Shown here: piece after piece, positions 50,394 to 59,494 of the stretch
Numbering within the stretch: position 1 is the first letter of the stretch
Layout of the letters: the number at the start of each line of letters is the position of its first letter
Source of the DNA: UBA5336 sp038745855
GTDB lineage: Bacteria > Pseudomonadota > Alphaproteobacteria > Caulobacterales > Hyphomonadaceae
Direction: 5' to 3'
Assembly: GCA_038745855.1 (NCBI GenBank)
Contig: JBCDLC010000016.1
Coordinates: 3,109 to 67,108 of the forward strand
Length of the DNA: 64,000 nucleotides
Translations under genes and position numbers: made by a program
The notes under the pieces: generated by a model
Told to the model about the DNA's origin: nothing
Database searches by the model: none
Seen by the model: the letters and a program-made list of their open reading frames with translations, nothing else

Positions 50394-52697
50394 TCAAGCC
50401 ACATCCTGGAACACATCATCCAGGTCAACAAAAAGATCTGCGACAGCGTCATCACCAACAGGAGCGTCTGGTGTAGTCGCCCGCTCAACGCCCTGTGAGG
50501 CACTGCCAGCCGCCAAATCAGGCAGTTCGATGCCCGCAACAACGTCTGCCAACGCCGCATCCTCGAAGGTTACTGTGACGTTGCCAGCGGAGAAGACGAC
50601 ATCCGTACCCGAGGTACTGAATGCAGCTTCCGCGGCAGAGACCGATGCGAAATCAAAGCCTGTGAGTTCAATCGTCTCACCGGCCGCAAAGCCGCGAACG
50701 AGATCATCGCCACGATGTGCTGCGTCGAAGACGAACGTATCGTTTCCACCCTGACCGTTCAGAAGGTCGCTACCGCCACCACCAATCAGGATGTCAGCAC
50801 CAGCACCGCCCTGAAGGTTGTCGCCAGCGCCACCACCAATCAAGCGGTCCTCGCCGGGACCACCGAGAAGGAGATCGCCGCCTGCCCCACCGGCAAGATT
50901 GTCATTTCCATTGCCGCCAGTGATCGTGTCATCGCCGCCTTGGCCGAGGAGACGGTCATTCCCGCCGCCCCCATCAACCCTGTCGTCGCCTTCACCGAGG
51001 CGGATCACGTCGCGAAGCCGAGAGCCAGCAACAAGATCTGCGCCCTCAGTTCCAGTATAGTCAAAGTCCCCAACATTATCGGAGCCCGAGACAGCCGTGA
51101 ACAGACCGGGCCTAGATCCGCCCGTAAGCGCCGCCGATTCGAGGATGTCATCGAATGCGTTGTCGGCGATCGTGATGTTATCGATTCCATTCAGCGCCGC
51201 GACGCCTGCAAGCACACCGTCAAACGTGTTGCCGGTCACCACAACACTCGAAGTCGCCCCGTCAACGATGATGCCCGTGTGGGAGTTGTCACCGCCCACG
51301 CCGTTGAAGGTGTTGTCCGTCACGGTGCTGCGATTTGCAGCATCGTCGAGGAACACGCCGGCAGATGCGGCATCACCCCTTGTGTTTCCGATGCCACCGA
51401 TCGTGTTTCCGAAAATATCGGCACCAGCGCCATTCTCAACGATAACGCCATACTGGATCAGCGCGTCTGCATCCGTTAGGCGCCCAGCGCCCGTTATGTC
51501 ATTGCCCTCAGCTGTGAACGACAGATCCTCGCCCGAAACCCTGATGCCAGCCTTCTGGAAATCAGTAATGACCGAGTTGCTGACACTGACTTCACGCGCA
51601 AGCGTATCGGTATTGTAAACTGCGATACCGTCACCCGTACGGGCCTCATCCGGTGCACCCCCGGAGACCGGCTCGCGGGTTCCCGTAACTTGCACCTGAT
51701 CAACCTCGCCAGAGCTGTCGACGAACAACAAGCCCACGAAATAGGGCCGGCCGGTACCCACGATTGCGTCTGCAGCATCATCGCCATCAATGGTCAGGTT
51801 CTCGAACCGAATATCCCGGCTATCGAGCACCGAGACGACCCCCGCTGCGGAAACACCGCCCCGAGGTCCCGGCAGGCCAGACTGAGTCACTTCCAGAGCT
51901 GCTGGAGCCTGAATAACTGTGTTCTCGCCTTCACCCTGGAAAATGATCCCCTCTTTATTCGAAACGATCACCTGCTCGGAATATGTACCGGCGGCAATGC
52001 GAATGATGTCGCCATCTTGCGCAATATCAACGGCCTCCTGGATGGTTGCAAAGCCGTCACTTCCGACCAGCAGCATTCTCGCGTCGTCAAACTGGAGAAT
52101 TTCCACGGAACGGAACGTATCTATGCCCTCATCTGGCGACGTACCGGAAATCTTCGTTACCGAACCGCCGCGAGCGCCAAGAGCAACGGTGAACTCGTCA
52201 ATGCTGCCAGCGAAGACCGCCGTATCAAGATCGGCGCCGCCATTCAGAACATCGTTCCCGATACCACCGATCAGCGTGTCGTTGCCGGCGCCGCCACGAA
52301 GATCGTCAGCGCCGCCGCCACCCGTAAGGGTATCATTCCCGGCCTGCCCGCGCAGACGGTCTGCGCCGCCGCCGCCGAACAAACCGTCATCTCCACTACC
52401 GCCGAGGAGCAAGTCCTCGTCTGCGCCGCCAAAAAGAAGATCGTCATCAACGCCGCCGCGAAGTTCATCGCGCCCCGTATCGCCGAACAACCTGTCCTCA
52501 CCGGCTCCACCAGCAATGAGGTCAGCGCCCGCTCCGGCCAGGATGAAATCATCATCGGCGGAACCGACCAATTCATTATCGCCGGCGTCACCAACAATCT
52601 GGGTCGTTTCCTCGACCTCAAGCTGGCTTACAGGGCCCTCCGTCGTCGCGTCGTCCAGCGTTTCGAGCAGAATGTCTTGCCCTGTTGCATCAGCCAT
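50394..52697 (-). CDS. RTX calcium-binding protein with a beta-helix domain between two RTX blocks
   Basis: A 767-residue acidic protein without N-terminal signal peptide. Residues about 38-160 and 540-665 are tandem GGxGxDxLx nonapeptides that bind Ca2+ outside the cell. Between them (about 210-530) is a right-handed parallel beta-helix, opening FATIQEAVDIAQDGDIIRIAAGTY, with repeated GN.F.G and VTGNTF turns. The C-terminus ends in an acidic/aromatic tail (DLFVDLDDVFQDVA), as in type I-secreted proteins. AGGGG precedes the ATG. No type I exporter genes are adjacent. Possible roles: adhesin or polysaccharide-active enzyme; no catalytic residues can be assigned. Confidence 0.86.
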   Translation of the reverse strand: MADATGQDILLETLDDATTEGPVSQLEVEETTQIVGDAGDNELVGSADDDFILAGAGADLIAGGAGEDRLFGDTGRDELRGGVDDDLLFGGADEDLLLGGSGDDGLFGGGGADRLRGQAGNDTLTGGGGADDLRGGAGNDTLIGGIGNDVLNGGADLDTAVFAGSIDEFTVALGARGGSVTKISGTSPDEGIDTFRSVEILQFDDARMLLVGSDGFATIQEAVDIAQDGDIIRIAAGTYSEQVIVSNKEGIIFQGEGENTVIQAPAALEVTQSGLPGPRGGVSAAGVVSVLDSRDIRFENLTIDGDDAADAIVGTGRPYFVGLLFVDSSGEVDQVQVTGTREPVSGGAPDEARTGDGIAVYNTDTLAREVSVSNSVITDFQKAGIRVSGEDLSFTAEGNDITGAGRLTDADALIQYGVIVENGAGADIFGNTIGGIGNTRGDAASAGVFLDDAANRSTVTDNTFNGVGGDNSHTGIIVDGATSSVVVTGNTFDGVLAGVAALNGIDNITIADNAFDDILESAALTGGSRPGLFTAVSGSDNVGDFDYTGTEGADLVAGSRLRDVIRLGEGDDRVDGGGGNDRLLGQGGDDTITGGNGNDNLAGGAGGDLLLGGPGEDRLIGGGAGDNLQGGAGADILIGGGGSDLLNGQGGNDTFVFDAAHRGDDLVRGFAAGETIELTGFDFASVSAAEAAFSTSGTDVVFSAGNVTVTFEDAALADVVAGIELPDLAAGSASQGVERATTPDAPVGDDAVADLFVDLDDVFQDVA

Positions 52698-52962
52698 TTT
52701 TATTCCCCTTCATTCACGGCTCTTTGCCGTTCTTGGAGTGCCTAAATCGGGGTCGCCGACCAAGGATCAGCGACTGTCAGAATCGGGCCGTATAGAGATG
52801 CGCTTACCCTCGCAACCCAAAGAAAGTCTTGACGCGATCGCCGACTAGACGCTTGATTCCGTGTGTTAATAATTGGTTAACGCGCCCATGGCCGCGAACG
52901 GTAGGCATTGCGGCGTTTCTTAGTTGACGCCGCCCGTCGCTGGCGAAATCAGAAAGTGTCTC

Positions 52963-53481
52963 ATGGTCGAAATCGCCATCCGACCCGCAACACATAATGA
53001 TGTGGATATCTTGTCGGTGGTTGGCGCTGGCACATTCCTCGAAAGCTTCGCCGACACACTTCCAGGCCCTGACATTGCTCTGCACTGCCAAAACGAACAT
53101 AGCGCAGAAGCCTACGCCAAGATCCTGCGAAGCGGCGCACGTGCATGGCTCGCGTGCATTGCGAACACCGGCGCAGTCATCGGTTACGCTTTGAATACAG
53201 CTCCGAACATTCCAATCGCGCGTACCTCTGGCGATATCGAGCTGAAACGGATCTATCTCCTTTCGAAGTATCAAGGCGTCGGGGCGGGGAGAGCGCTCAT
53301 GAAGGCTGCGATCAAAGATGCATCGGAACGGCGGGCCGAACGATTGATCCTCGGTGTCTACTGCAACAACGGTAACGCAATGGGCTTTTACCGAGCGATG
53401 GGATTCAGAACGATCGGTACACGCCGCTTCACCGTTGGCACGGGGACCTACGAAGACCTCGTCTTTGCGCTAGAGCTTTGA
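52963..53481 (+). CDS. GNAT family N-acetyltransferase
   Basis: A 172-residue acetyltransferase: IAIRPATHNDVDIL at the N-terminus, LKRIYLLSKYQGVGAGRALMKAAI as the acetyl-CoA motif A, and YCNNGNAMGFYRAMGFRTIG as motif B. The acceptor is unknown. The ATG at 52963 begins the fold; the frame is open to 52924 but that adds no recognisable sequence. Divergent from the RTX gene. A 7-bp inverted repeat (AGGCCGC/GCGGCCT, 53481-53506) overlaps its stop. Confidence 0.88.
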   Translation: MVEIAIRPATHNDVDILSVVGAGTFLESFADTLPGPDIALHCQNEHSAEAYAKILRSGARAWLACIANTGAVIGYALNTAPNIPIARTSGDIELKRIYLLSKYQGVGAGRALMKAAIKDASERRAERLILGVYCNNGNAMGFYRAMGFRTIGTRRFTVGTGTYEDLVFALEL

Positions 53482-53506
53482 GGCCGCGCCGCATTGTTTG
53501 CGGCCT
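53481..53506. repeat. Convergent 7-bp hairpin between acetyltransferase and hydrolase genes
   Basis: AGGCCGC and GCGGCCT, separated by 12 bases, fill the gap between two convergent stops. It may end transcription from both sides, but T tracts are lacking. Confidence 0.35.
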
Positions 53507-54317
53507 ACGATGCCGGAAAAACGACCTTAACCGGATCCACGGGCCGCTCCGGAAGCTTTCGCTGCAGCCAGGTGATGATGTCTGACGCCACAATGTCCGT
53601 GCCCGGTTCATCCACGATCCAGTGCGCATTGTCCGGATACTCGAGGTAATCACCCTTGAGCGCAGCCGCCGCGTATTTCTGCCCGATCTTCCGGACGGCC
53701 TTGATCACCGTTGTCCGATCGCGCTTTGCGCCAATGGTGAGCGTCGGAATACGCACCCGTCCCTCTTCGATTGGCGGCGGTTGGAGCAGATCGGCATAGA
53801 CCCTTCCGGAATCATAGCGCGCATGGGCGTAGATTTCGTCATGCCGATCCTTGGCAACGGCGTTCAGCACACCCCATCCAAATCCCGATCGCCCGATCTT
53901 GACCGAGATGCCTGGCAGTTTCCGTCGCCCTTTCGTCACCACATTCCAGAACGTGCGAAGGGGCCTGAGATCGACCACGTTGATTCCAGCCGGCGCGGCT
54001 GGCGTGAGGAAGATCGCTGCAGAGACAAGCCCTTGCTCGGCGAGTTTTTGGGCAATCAAACCGCCCATCGAGTGCCCGATCACAGCCGGCTTCTTCCCGC
54101 CTTCGGCCAAGGTGGCAGCCTTTTCGGACATCGCCTCGAAATAGTCATTCAACGATAATTGGCCGAGCGCAGCATCGGGACTGTCGACAACGCGTAATTC
54201 TGGAAAAAGGGTCGGCGAATGACATTCAAACCCAGCGCCCTCAAAAAGGGGCCGCATCCGGTCCCAGGCATCGCCGCCGCTTCCAACACCATGGATCATG
54301 AGCAGGGATTGGGTCAC
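53505..54317 (-). CDS. Alpha/beta hydrolase
   Basis: A 270-residue alpha/beta-fold hydrolase: oxyanion segment LLMIHGVGSGGDAWD, nucleophile Ser in the elbow VIGHSMGGLI, and a late catalytic His in NAHWIVDE. No signal peptide, so cytoplasmic. The substrate cannot be read from sequence. 25 bases downstream of rppH on the same strand, so possibly in the chorismate mutase-rppH-hydrolase unit. Confidence 0.88.
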   Translation of the reverse strand: MTQSLLMIHGVGSGGDAWDRMRPLFEGAGFECHSPTLFPELRVVDSPDAALGQLSLNDYFEAMSEKAATLAEGGKKPAVIGHSMGGLIAQKLAEQGLVSAAIFLTPAAPAGINVVDLRPLRTFWNVVTKGRRKLPGISVKIGRSGFGWGVLNAVAKDRHDEIYAHARYDSGRVYADLLQPPPIEEGRVRIPTLTIGAKRDRTTVIKAVRKIGQKYAAAALKGDYLEYPDNAHWIVDEPGTDIVASDIITWLQRKLPERPVDPVKVVFPAS

Positions 54318-54342
54318 GCGTGCACTCCCATTTGCGCCAGCC

Positions 54343-54861
54343 TTAATGCCTTTCCACGGGAACGGTCCAGTGCTCGAACCGCTCGCTCACGGCCTGATAG
54401 ACAGGTCGCTTGAACGGAACGATCAGGCCCGGCGTCTCATCCAGCGTCGCCCAGCGCCACGCGTCGAATTCCGGCGTATGCCGATCCAAGCGAACGTCGC
54501 TGTCCGATCCGAGAAATCGCAGGGCGTACCATTTCTGCCGTTGCCCAAGGAACGGTCCGGGCAACCGGCGTTTCACCTCCGGCGGAAACTCATAATAGAG
54601 CCAGTCTTCGGTGCTTTCGAGCACCTTGACCAGCTTGGCTGGAACGCCGATTTCCTCTTCCAGCTCCCGAAGCGCGGCATCGTCAGCGCTTTCGCCCGCG
54701 TCAATCCCGCCCTGTGGCATCTGCCACTGGAAAGCGCCTCGGGCATTGATCCGGCGCCCCAGGAACACATGACCCGCCTTCGAGAACAGGGCCAGCCCCA
54801 CATTCGGCCGAAACCGGCTCGGATCTCGATGATGTCCCGTCGGGGTTGCACGCGTTGTCAC
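54343..54861 (-). CDS. rppH: RNA pyrophosphohydrolase
   Basis: A 172-residue Nudix hydrolase of the RppH type. The Nudix box is GGIDAGESADDAALRELEEEIG, preceded by FQWQMPQ, and the C-terminal part contains the conserved FRRWATLDETP-like WRWATLDE segment. It converts 5'-triphosphate or diphosphate mRNA ends to monophosphate, starting RNase E-dependent decay. The start overlaps the chorismate mutase stop by 4 bases (ATGA), so translation is coupled. Confidence 0.93.
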   Translation of the reverse strand: MTTRATPTGHHRDPSRFRPNVGLALFSKAGHVFLGRRINARGAFQWQMPQGGIDAGESADDAALRELEEEIGVPAKLVKVLESTEDWLYYEFPPEVKRRLPGPFLGQRQKWYALRFLGSDSDVRLDRHTPEFDAWRWATLDETPGLIVPFKRPVYQAVSERFEHWTVPVERH

Positions 54862-55205
54862 TTCGCAGCCTGCGGCTCGGGCGCATGTCTTCCGTCGAAC
54901 GCTTCGAACTCATAGGCAATGCACCGGTCGATCAAGGTCCGCCAGACCGGCTCGGCAATTGCCGGCGAAAGACCCGCTGCTTCCGCGGCCGCCCGAACCT
55001 TCGACACCACGTCCTCAATGCGCGGACGATCCAGCACAGCCGACCGATCGCCCTTTATGCGTGCCGCCGCATCCATGAAGGACTGGCGCTCCTTGATAAT
55101 TTCCACCAACAAGCGATCCAGCCGGTCAATCTCATAGCGCACGTGCGCCATGGTTTCAGCCGTCTCAGCGGTGTGGTGACGGAGGTCTGATGAGTATGCG
55201 GTCAT
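54858..55205 (-). CDS. Chorismate mutase (AroQ type)
   Basis: A 115-residue all-helical AroQ-class chorismate mutase. The first helix carries VRYEIDRLDRLLVEIIKERQ, followed by DAAARIKGDRSAVLD with the active-site Lys/Arg, and IAEPVWRTLIDRCIAYE in the last helix. It converts chorismate to prephenate, feeding tyrA and the phenylalanine branch. The start is uncertain: ATG 55205 fits homologue length, while ATGs at 55214 and 55241 are also in frame. None has a strong ribosome site. It overlaps rppH by 4 bases. Confidence 0.9.
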   Translation of the reverse strand: MTAYSSDLRHHTAETAETMAHVRYEIDRLDRLLVEIIKERQSFMDAAARIKGDRSAVLDRPRIEDVVSKVRAAAEAAGLSPAIAEPVWRTLIDRCIAYEFEAFDGRHAPEPQAAK

Positions 55206-55259
55206 GCCGGCCATATAGACAGGCCCAGCGACAATGGCCATGGCGCGGTATCGACGCGA

Positions 55260-57113
55260 CTACTCCGCAGCTTTCGCAGGGCTTGCGAGGAACCCGCCCG
55301 ATTGACGCGCCCAAAGCTCTGCATAAAGCCCGCCAGCATTCGCCAGTGCATCATGCGTGCCCTGCTCGACCACTGCGCCGCGGTCCAAGACGATCAGCCG
55401 ATCCATCGCAGCAATCGTCGAAAGCCGGTGCGCAATGGCGATCACAGTCTTGTCTTCCATCAACTCGAAAAGACTGTCCTGGATCGCCGCCTCGACTTCG
55501 CTATCGAGTGCTGAGGTCGCTTCGTCCAAAACCAGGATCGGCGCGTCCTTCAGGAAGATCCGCGCAATCGCAATCCTCTGACGCTGGCCTCCAGAGAGCT
55601 TCACCCCGCGCTCCCCCACCTGCGCATCGAGCCCCGAGCGCCCATCCTTATCCACCAGCGTCGTGATGAAATCGAGCGCGTTTGCCCGCCGCGCCGCTTC
55701 GATCACCTCCGCCTCGGATGCCTCAGGTCGACCATACGCGATATTCTCTCGGATCGACCGATGCAGCAGCGAAGTATCCTGCGTCACCATTCCGATATGC
55801 GCCCTGAGCGACGCTTGGGTCACGTCGGAAACATCCGCCCCGTCGATGGTAATCCGCCCACGCTCCAAATCGTAAAACCGCAGCAGGAGGTTCACCAGCG
55901 TCGACTTCCCCGCGCCGGATCGGCCCACCAGCCCGACTTTCTCCCCCGCCGCAATCGAGAGCGACAGGTTTTCGATCACGCCGGTTTCCTTGCCGTAGTG
56001 GAACTGCACCTTTTCAAACGCGATCGCGCCCTTGTCGACCACCAGCGGCTTCGCGTCCGGCGCGTCCTCGATGTCCCGCGGCTTGGTCATCATCGAGATG
56101 CCGTCATAGGCGATCCCGATATTCTCGAAGAGCGCCGAGACCTCCCACATGATCCACTGGGACATCCCATTCACCCGCAGCGCCAGCGCCACGGCCGTCG
56201 CAATCGCTCCGATACTGATCGCCCCGCCCAGCCAGAAATGGATGCCGAGCCCCGCAATCGCGACCACCAACAAACAGTTGTTGAAATAGACAATGCCGTG
56301 AAACGCCGTCACCAGCCGCATCTGCGGATGCACGGTGTCTAGGAAATCCTGCATCCCCTCCTGGGCATAGGCCTCCTCCCGCTTGGCATGGGAGAACAGC
56401 TTCACCGTGGCGATATTCGTGTAGCTGTCGACAATTCGGCCCGTCATCGCCGAGCGGGCATCGGCCTGCTTCTCGCTGATCGCCGCCAACCGAGGCACGA
56501 ACCACCACACCAGCCCGGCATAGACCAGCAACCAAACCGCCAATGGCGCCGCCAAACGCAGATCCGCCGACGCGATCAGTGCCACCATGGCGATGAAATA
56601 GACGGCCACATAGACGAAGATATCCATGACCTTCATCACCATTTCCCTCACCGCCAGCGCAGACTGCATCAGCTTCGTCGACACACGGCCAGCGAACTCG
56701 TTCGCGAAAAACGTCATCGACTGGCCCAGTAGGAAGCGGTGCATCCGCCAACGGGCACTCATCGGCGTATTGCCCAACAGCGTTTGATGCATCAGCAGGC
56801 CCGACACCAGGTTGAGAAGCGGCAGCCCGATCCCCACAGCCACTGCAATGACAAGCAGCCGCTGACCCTCATCTCGGAAGAAGGTCTCTGGGTTTGACGC
56901 CGCGAGCCAATCCACGATCTGCCCGAGAAATCCGAACAGCATCACCTCGCCCACAGCCACGGCCGCCGAGAGGACCGACAGAGTGATCACAGCCCACCGG
57001 GCGTCCCACATGTAATGCCACGCAAACGCCCAAAGCGTCGTCGGCGGCTGGCCCTGACGGGTCTCCGGAAACGGATCGATAAAGCTCTCGAAAAGGCGAA
57101 ACATACCGGCCAT
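55260..57113 (-). CDS. ABC exporter, fused permease and ATPase
   Basis: A 617-residue half-transporter. About six membrane helices lie in residues 40-330, then a nucleotide-binding domain with Walker A GLVGRSGAGKST, signature LSGGQRQRIAIAR, Walker B ILVLDEATSALD and H-loop AIAHRLST. It works as a dimer, in the lipid A/drug exporter (MsbA-like) class; the substrate is unknown. The ATG at 57113 (MAGMFRLFESF) is chosen; the frame is open to 57182 but that part is unlike the family. The chorismate mutase gene follows after a short gap. Confidence 0.9.
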   Translation of the reverse strand: MAGMFRLFESFIDPFPETRQGQPPTTLWAFAWHYMWDARWAVITLSVLSAAVAVGEVMLFGFLGQIVDWLAASNPETFFRDEGQRLLVIAVAVGIGLPLLNLVSGLLMHQTLLGNTPMSARWRMHRFLLGQSMTFFANEFAGRVSTKLMQSALAVREMVMKVMDIFVYVAVYFIAMVALIASADLRLAAPLAVWLLVYAGLVWWFVPRLAAISEKQADARSAMTGRIVDSYTNIATVKLFSHAKREEAYAQEGMQDFLDTVHPQMRLVTAFHGIVYFNNCLLVVAIAGLGIHFWLGGAISIGAIATAVALALRVNGMSQWIMWEVSALFENIGIAYDGISMMTKPRDIEDAPDAKPLVVDKGAIAFEKVQFHYGKETGVIENLSLSIAAGEKVGLVGRSGAGKSTLVNLLLRFYDLERGRITIDGADVSDVTQASLRAHIGMVTQDTSLLHRSIRENIAYGRPEASEAEVIEAARRANALDFITTLVDKDGRSGLDAQVGERGVKLSGGQRQRIAIARIFLKDAPILVLDEATSALDSEVEAAIQDSLFELMEDKTVIAIAHRLSTIAAMDRLIVLDRGAVVEQGTHDALANAGGLYAELWARQSGGFLASPAKAAE

Positions 57114-57206
57114 GTCGCAAACTGGCGGCCAGGGCACAATTCCTGGCACCAAGATTTTTTCAACGATGAGGCTGCATGACACGCCTTGACTGGAGGGCGG
57201 GCCCGA

Positions 57207-57530
57207 TCAGCCCGCTTCGATCCTATAGACCCCCGTCACGGCCATTACAGGTACAGCCTCCGCACCGGCTCCCGTTTCAAACGCTTCGGCATGGGAGAAA
57301 ACCAAGGTCCGCGTCCGCCGATCGAGACCAGCCCGAATGGTCCAATCCTCCGACGAGGGAATGGACCCCGTCACGTCGAGGGTCACCGAAACCGGCGCGA
57401 CTGCGCGACCCTCCGCGGATGCAGACGCAAAGGATCGAAGCGCCCGCATCAGGACCAGCGAAAGACCCTCGCTGTCCAAAGCGACTCCGCGCACTTGCGC
57501 CGTCGCCCCATCCGTCCAGGTCGGGTCCAA
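57207..57530 (-). CDS. Small hypothetical protein, possible hotdog-like domain (TTG start)
   Basis: A 107-residue frame beginning with TTG at 57530, with no ATG before an in-frame stop. The second half (WTIRAGLDRRTRTLVFSHAEAF, then PVMAVTGVYRIE) has the strand pattern of PaaI-type hotdog thioesterases, but the usual active-site Asp/Asn is not evident. It lies on the minus strand upstream of the ABC exporter and downstream of the gcrA terminator. Codon usage is like its neighbours. It is either a small real protein or a decayed one. Confidence 0.45.
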   Translation of the reverse strand: MDPTWTDGATAQVRGVALDSEGLSLVLMRALRSFASASAEGRAVAPVSVTLDVTGSIPSSEDWTIRAGLDRRTRTLVFSHAEAFETGAGAEAVPVMAVTGVYRIEAG

Positions 57531-57615
57531 AAGCTCTAATCCATCCCCCGCGATGGTCTACTCCATTCACTCGCAATGGGCGAGGGTTAACCAGACGGAC
57601 CGTGAAACGTCATGC

Positions 57616-57652
57616 AAAAAATGATGGGCCCGGCGTTCCTGCCGAGCCCATC
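57616..57652 (-). terminator. Rho-independent terminator of gcrA
   Basis: GATGGGC and GCCCATC pair perfectly; after one mismatch the inner CGGC/GCCG pair around a 6-base loop. On the minus strand the stem is followed by ATTTTTTG. It lies 65 bases past the gcrA stop and is one of the clearest terminators in the window. Confidence 0.85.
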
Positions 57653-57716
57653 GAGACGTCAACTCTACGCATGCGCTGTCCGGGTTTCTCCACGCGACAA
57701 CGAAACCGGTAAGGGT

Positions 57717-58235
57717 TTAGCCGGCAATCTTGGGGACGAAATTATAGGGCTCGCCCGCCTTGTGCTCTCGCTTGCGGGCGGGTTGAAACGCGACCTTCGC
57801 GTGCTCTGCACAGTAAGGACCCGAACAAGCCTTGCGGCCGCAGAAAGCAAACTTCGGATCGGCGGGATCACCGATCGGCCATTTGCACATGCTGTCGCGG
57901 ATCGTCAGAACCGTGGCCGTGTCGCCATTCTCCAGGGGCAGTGGATCAAGCTTCTCCACCTCTTCTCGCAAAGCCACGCTCACGCCAGGGGCTGTGAAAG
58001 GCTTCGGCGCTGAAACCGTTCCATCGGGCATGACCCGGGGCTTTGGACGCGCCAAACGGGGCGGCCGCTTCACAGGGCGCGAAGGCGTCGCACGGCCAGA
58101 GAGGCCAAGCCGGTGCACCTTGCCGATCACGGCATTCCGGGTCACGCCGCCAAGCTCCTTGGCGATTTGGCTCGCTGAGTGGCCTTCAGCCCAAAGCTTC
58201 TTCAACACTTCAACGCGGTCTTCTGTCCAAGCCAT
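57717..58235 (-). CDS. gcrA: GcrA cell-cycle transcriptional regulator
   Basis: A 172-residue protein starting MAWTEDRVEVLKKLWAEG, the GcrA signature, with the helix-turn-helix SASQIAKELGGVTRNAVIGKVHRLGLSG. A basic proline-rich linker (about 55-75) and a C-terminal domain that contacts sigma70 follow (CKWPIGDP, CGRKACSGPYCAEH cysteines). GcrA activates promoters with CcrM-methylated GANTC sites. The ATG at 58235 has GGGGAGA upstream and gives the normal family length; the frame is open to 58322. A strong terminator follows. Single-gene unit. Confidence 0.97.
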   Translation of the reverse strand: MAWTEDRVEVLKKLWAEGHSASQIAKELGGVTRNAVIGKVHRLGLSGRATPSRPVKRPPRLARPKPRVMPDGTVSAPKPFTAPGVSVALREEVEKLDPLPLENGDTATVLTIRDSMCKWPIGDPADPKFAFCGRKACSGPYCAEHAKVAFQPARKREHKAGEPYNFVPKIAG

Positions 58236-58465
58236 CGTCTGTCTCCCCAGGGACCCCCGATCCGCGTCGCGGAGGGGTGTTACCAGATGTTGATGCGCAG
58301 TAACCGTACTGGCTTCCGGCACACAACATATCGTAGCTCGATAGCGTCGGGGTACAATATGCTGCGTTGCTCAGTCCACAAGAAACAAGATCTAGTGTTA
58401 ACAAGCCGTTAATTTCGACAACGACAGGGCTGTTCAAAACCGGGGCGTCCGCCTAAGGACAACCG

Positions 58466-59320
58466 ATGCCCGACACAACACAGAGTCCCCCCACGCTGGA
58501 AGGGGCGCAGGCCGTTCCTCCACAGCCTAGGGCCTATGGTTCCATAAATGGGCTAGGGTTATGGACACTCTATCGACGGGAAGTGGGCCGCTTCCTCAAG
58601 GTCTGGATGCAGACCCTGTTCGCGCCCGTGATCACCACCCTCCTGTTCATGACGGTGTTCAAACTCGCATTTGGTGACCGTGGAGAACTCACCGGCGATT
58701 TCGACGGTCTTGTGTACAACAACTTTCTGGCGCCCGGATTGGTGGTCATGGCCATCCTCCAGAACGCTTTCCAGAACGCGTCTTCGTCCCTGACGATCGC
58801 GAAAGTCCAGGGCAGCCAGGTCGACTTTCTGATGCCGCCCCTGTCCCCGTTGGAGCTTGCAGTGGGCTTCATTGGCGGTGCGGTGACCCGAGGATTGATG
58901 GTCGCCGCCATCGCCGGCGTCGCGATCCATGTTTCGGGACTTGCCAGCCTCACCATCACCCATGTCTGGGCCGTTGTCTATTTCGGCCTGTGCGCGGCCG
59001 TCATGCTTGGCGCGCTCGGAACACTGGGCGGCATCTGGGCCGATAAGTTCGATCATTTGGCAGCGATCACCAATTTCGTGATTGTCCCGCTCACCTTCCT
59101 GTCCGGCACGTTCTACGACATCAAGGTGATGATCCAACCGTTCTATACGCTGGCCCTGTTCGATCCCTTCTTCTACCTGATCGACGGCTTCAGGTATGGC
59201 TTTCTGGGCGTTGCGAACTCAGACCTCCTCACCGGCGTAATCGTGTCCGGGGGACTGTCGGCCCTATCGATTTCTGCCACCTGGGCGGTGCTCCGCTCGG
59301 GCTACAAACTGAAATCCTGA
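58466..59320 (+). CDS. ABC-2 type transporter permease
   Basis: A 284-residue membrane protein of the ABC-2 family with six predicted helices. Recognised by WMQTLFAPVITTLLFMTVF at the first helix and FLSGTFYDIKVMIQPFYTLALFDPFFYLIDGFRYGFLG near the end, both typical of the O-antigen/daunorubicin-type permease group. AAGGA precedes the ATG. Its ATPase partner is not adjacent in this window and must be elsewhere. Divergent from gcrA across a 230-base gap in which I see no further element. A TGTTGC/GCAACA hairpin (59357-59374) lies after its stop. Confidence 0.9.
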   Translation: MPDTTQSPPTLEGAQAVPPQPRAYGSINGLGLWTLYRREVGRFLKVWMQTLFAPVITTLLFMTVFKLAFGDRGELTGDFDGLVYNNFLAPGLVVMAILQNAFQNASSSLTIAKVQGSQVDFLMPPLSPLELAVGFIGGAVTRGLMVAAIAGVAIHVSGLASLTITHVWAVVYFGLCAAVMLGALGTLGGIWADKFDHLAAITNFVIVPLTFLSGTFYDIKVMIQPFYTLALFDPFFYLIDGFRYGFLGVANSDLLTGVIVSGGLSALSISATWAVLRSGYKLKS

Positions 59321-59494
59321 CGCAAACGTTCAGACGCAAAACCGCCAAACCCAGGCTGTTGCACAAACGCAACAAAGTTATCGCGACTTCTGTCGGGCGT
59401 TAACGGGCGGTTACCCCTGGTGTGTGAATTGCATCGCTCCCCTCGATCCAGACCATACCACCTGCTCCATCCGGGGCCTCCAGGGGAGATCATC

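Noticed and set aside
51690..52745. A 351-codon open frame on the plus strand
   Set aside because: It is antisense to the RTX gene. Repeats in the real gene produce repeats in the opposite frame and keep it free of stops.
57113..57182. Terminator-like CCAGG/CCTGG stem with a T run near 57127-57160
   Set aside because: The stem is only 5 bp, the T run is 7 bases away, and no plus-strand gene precedes it.
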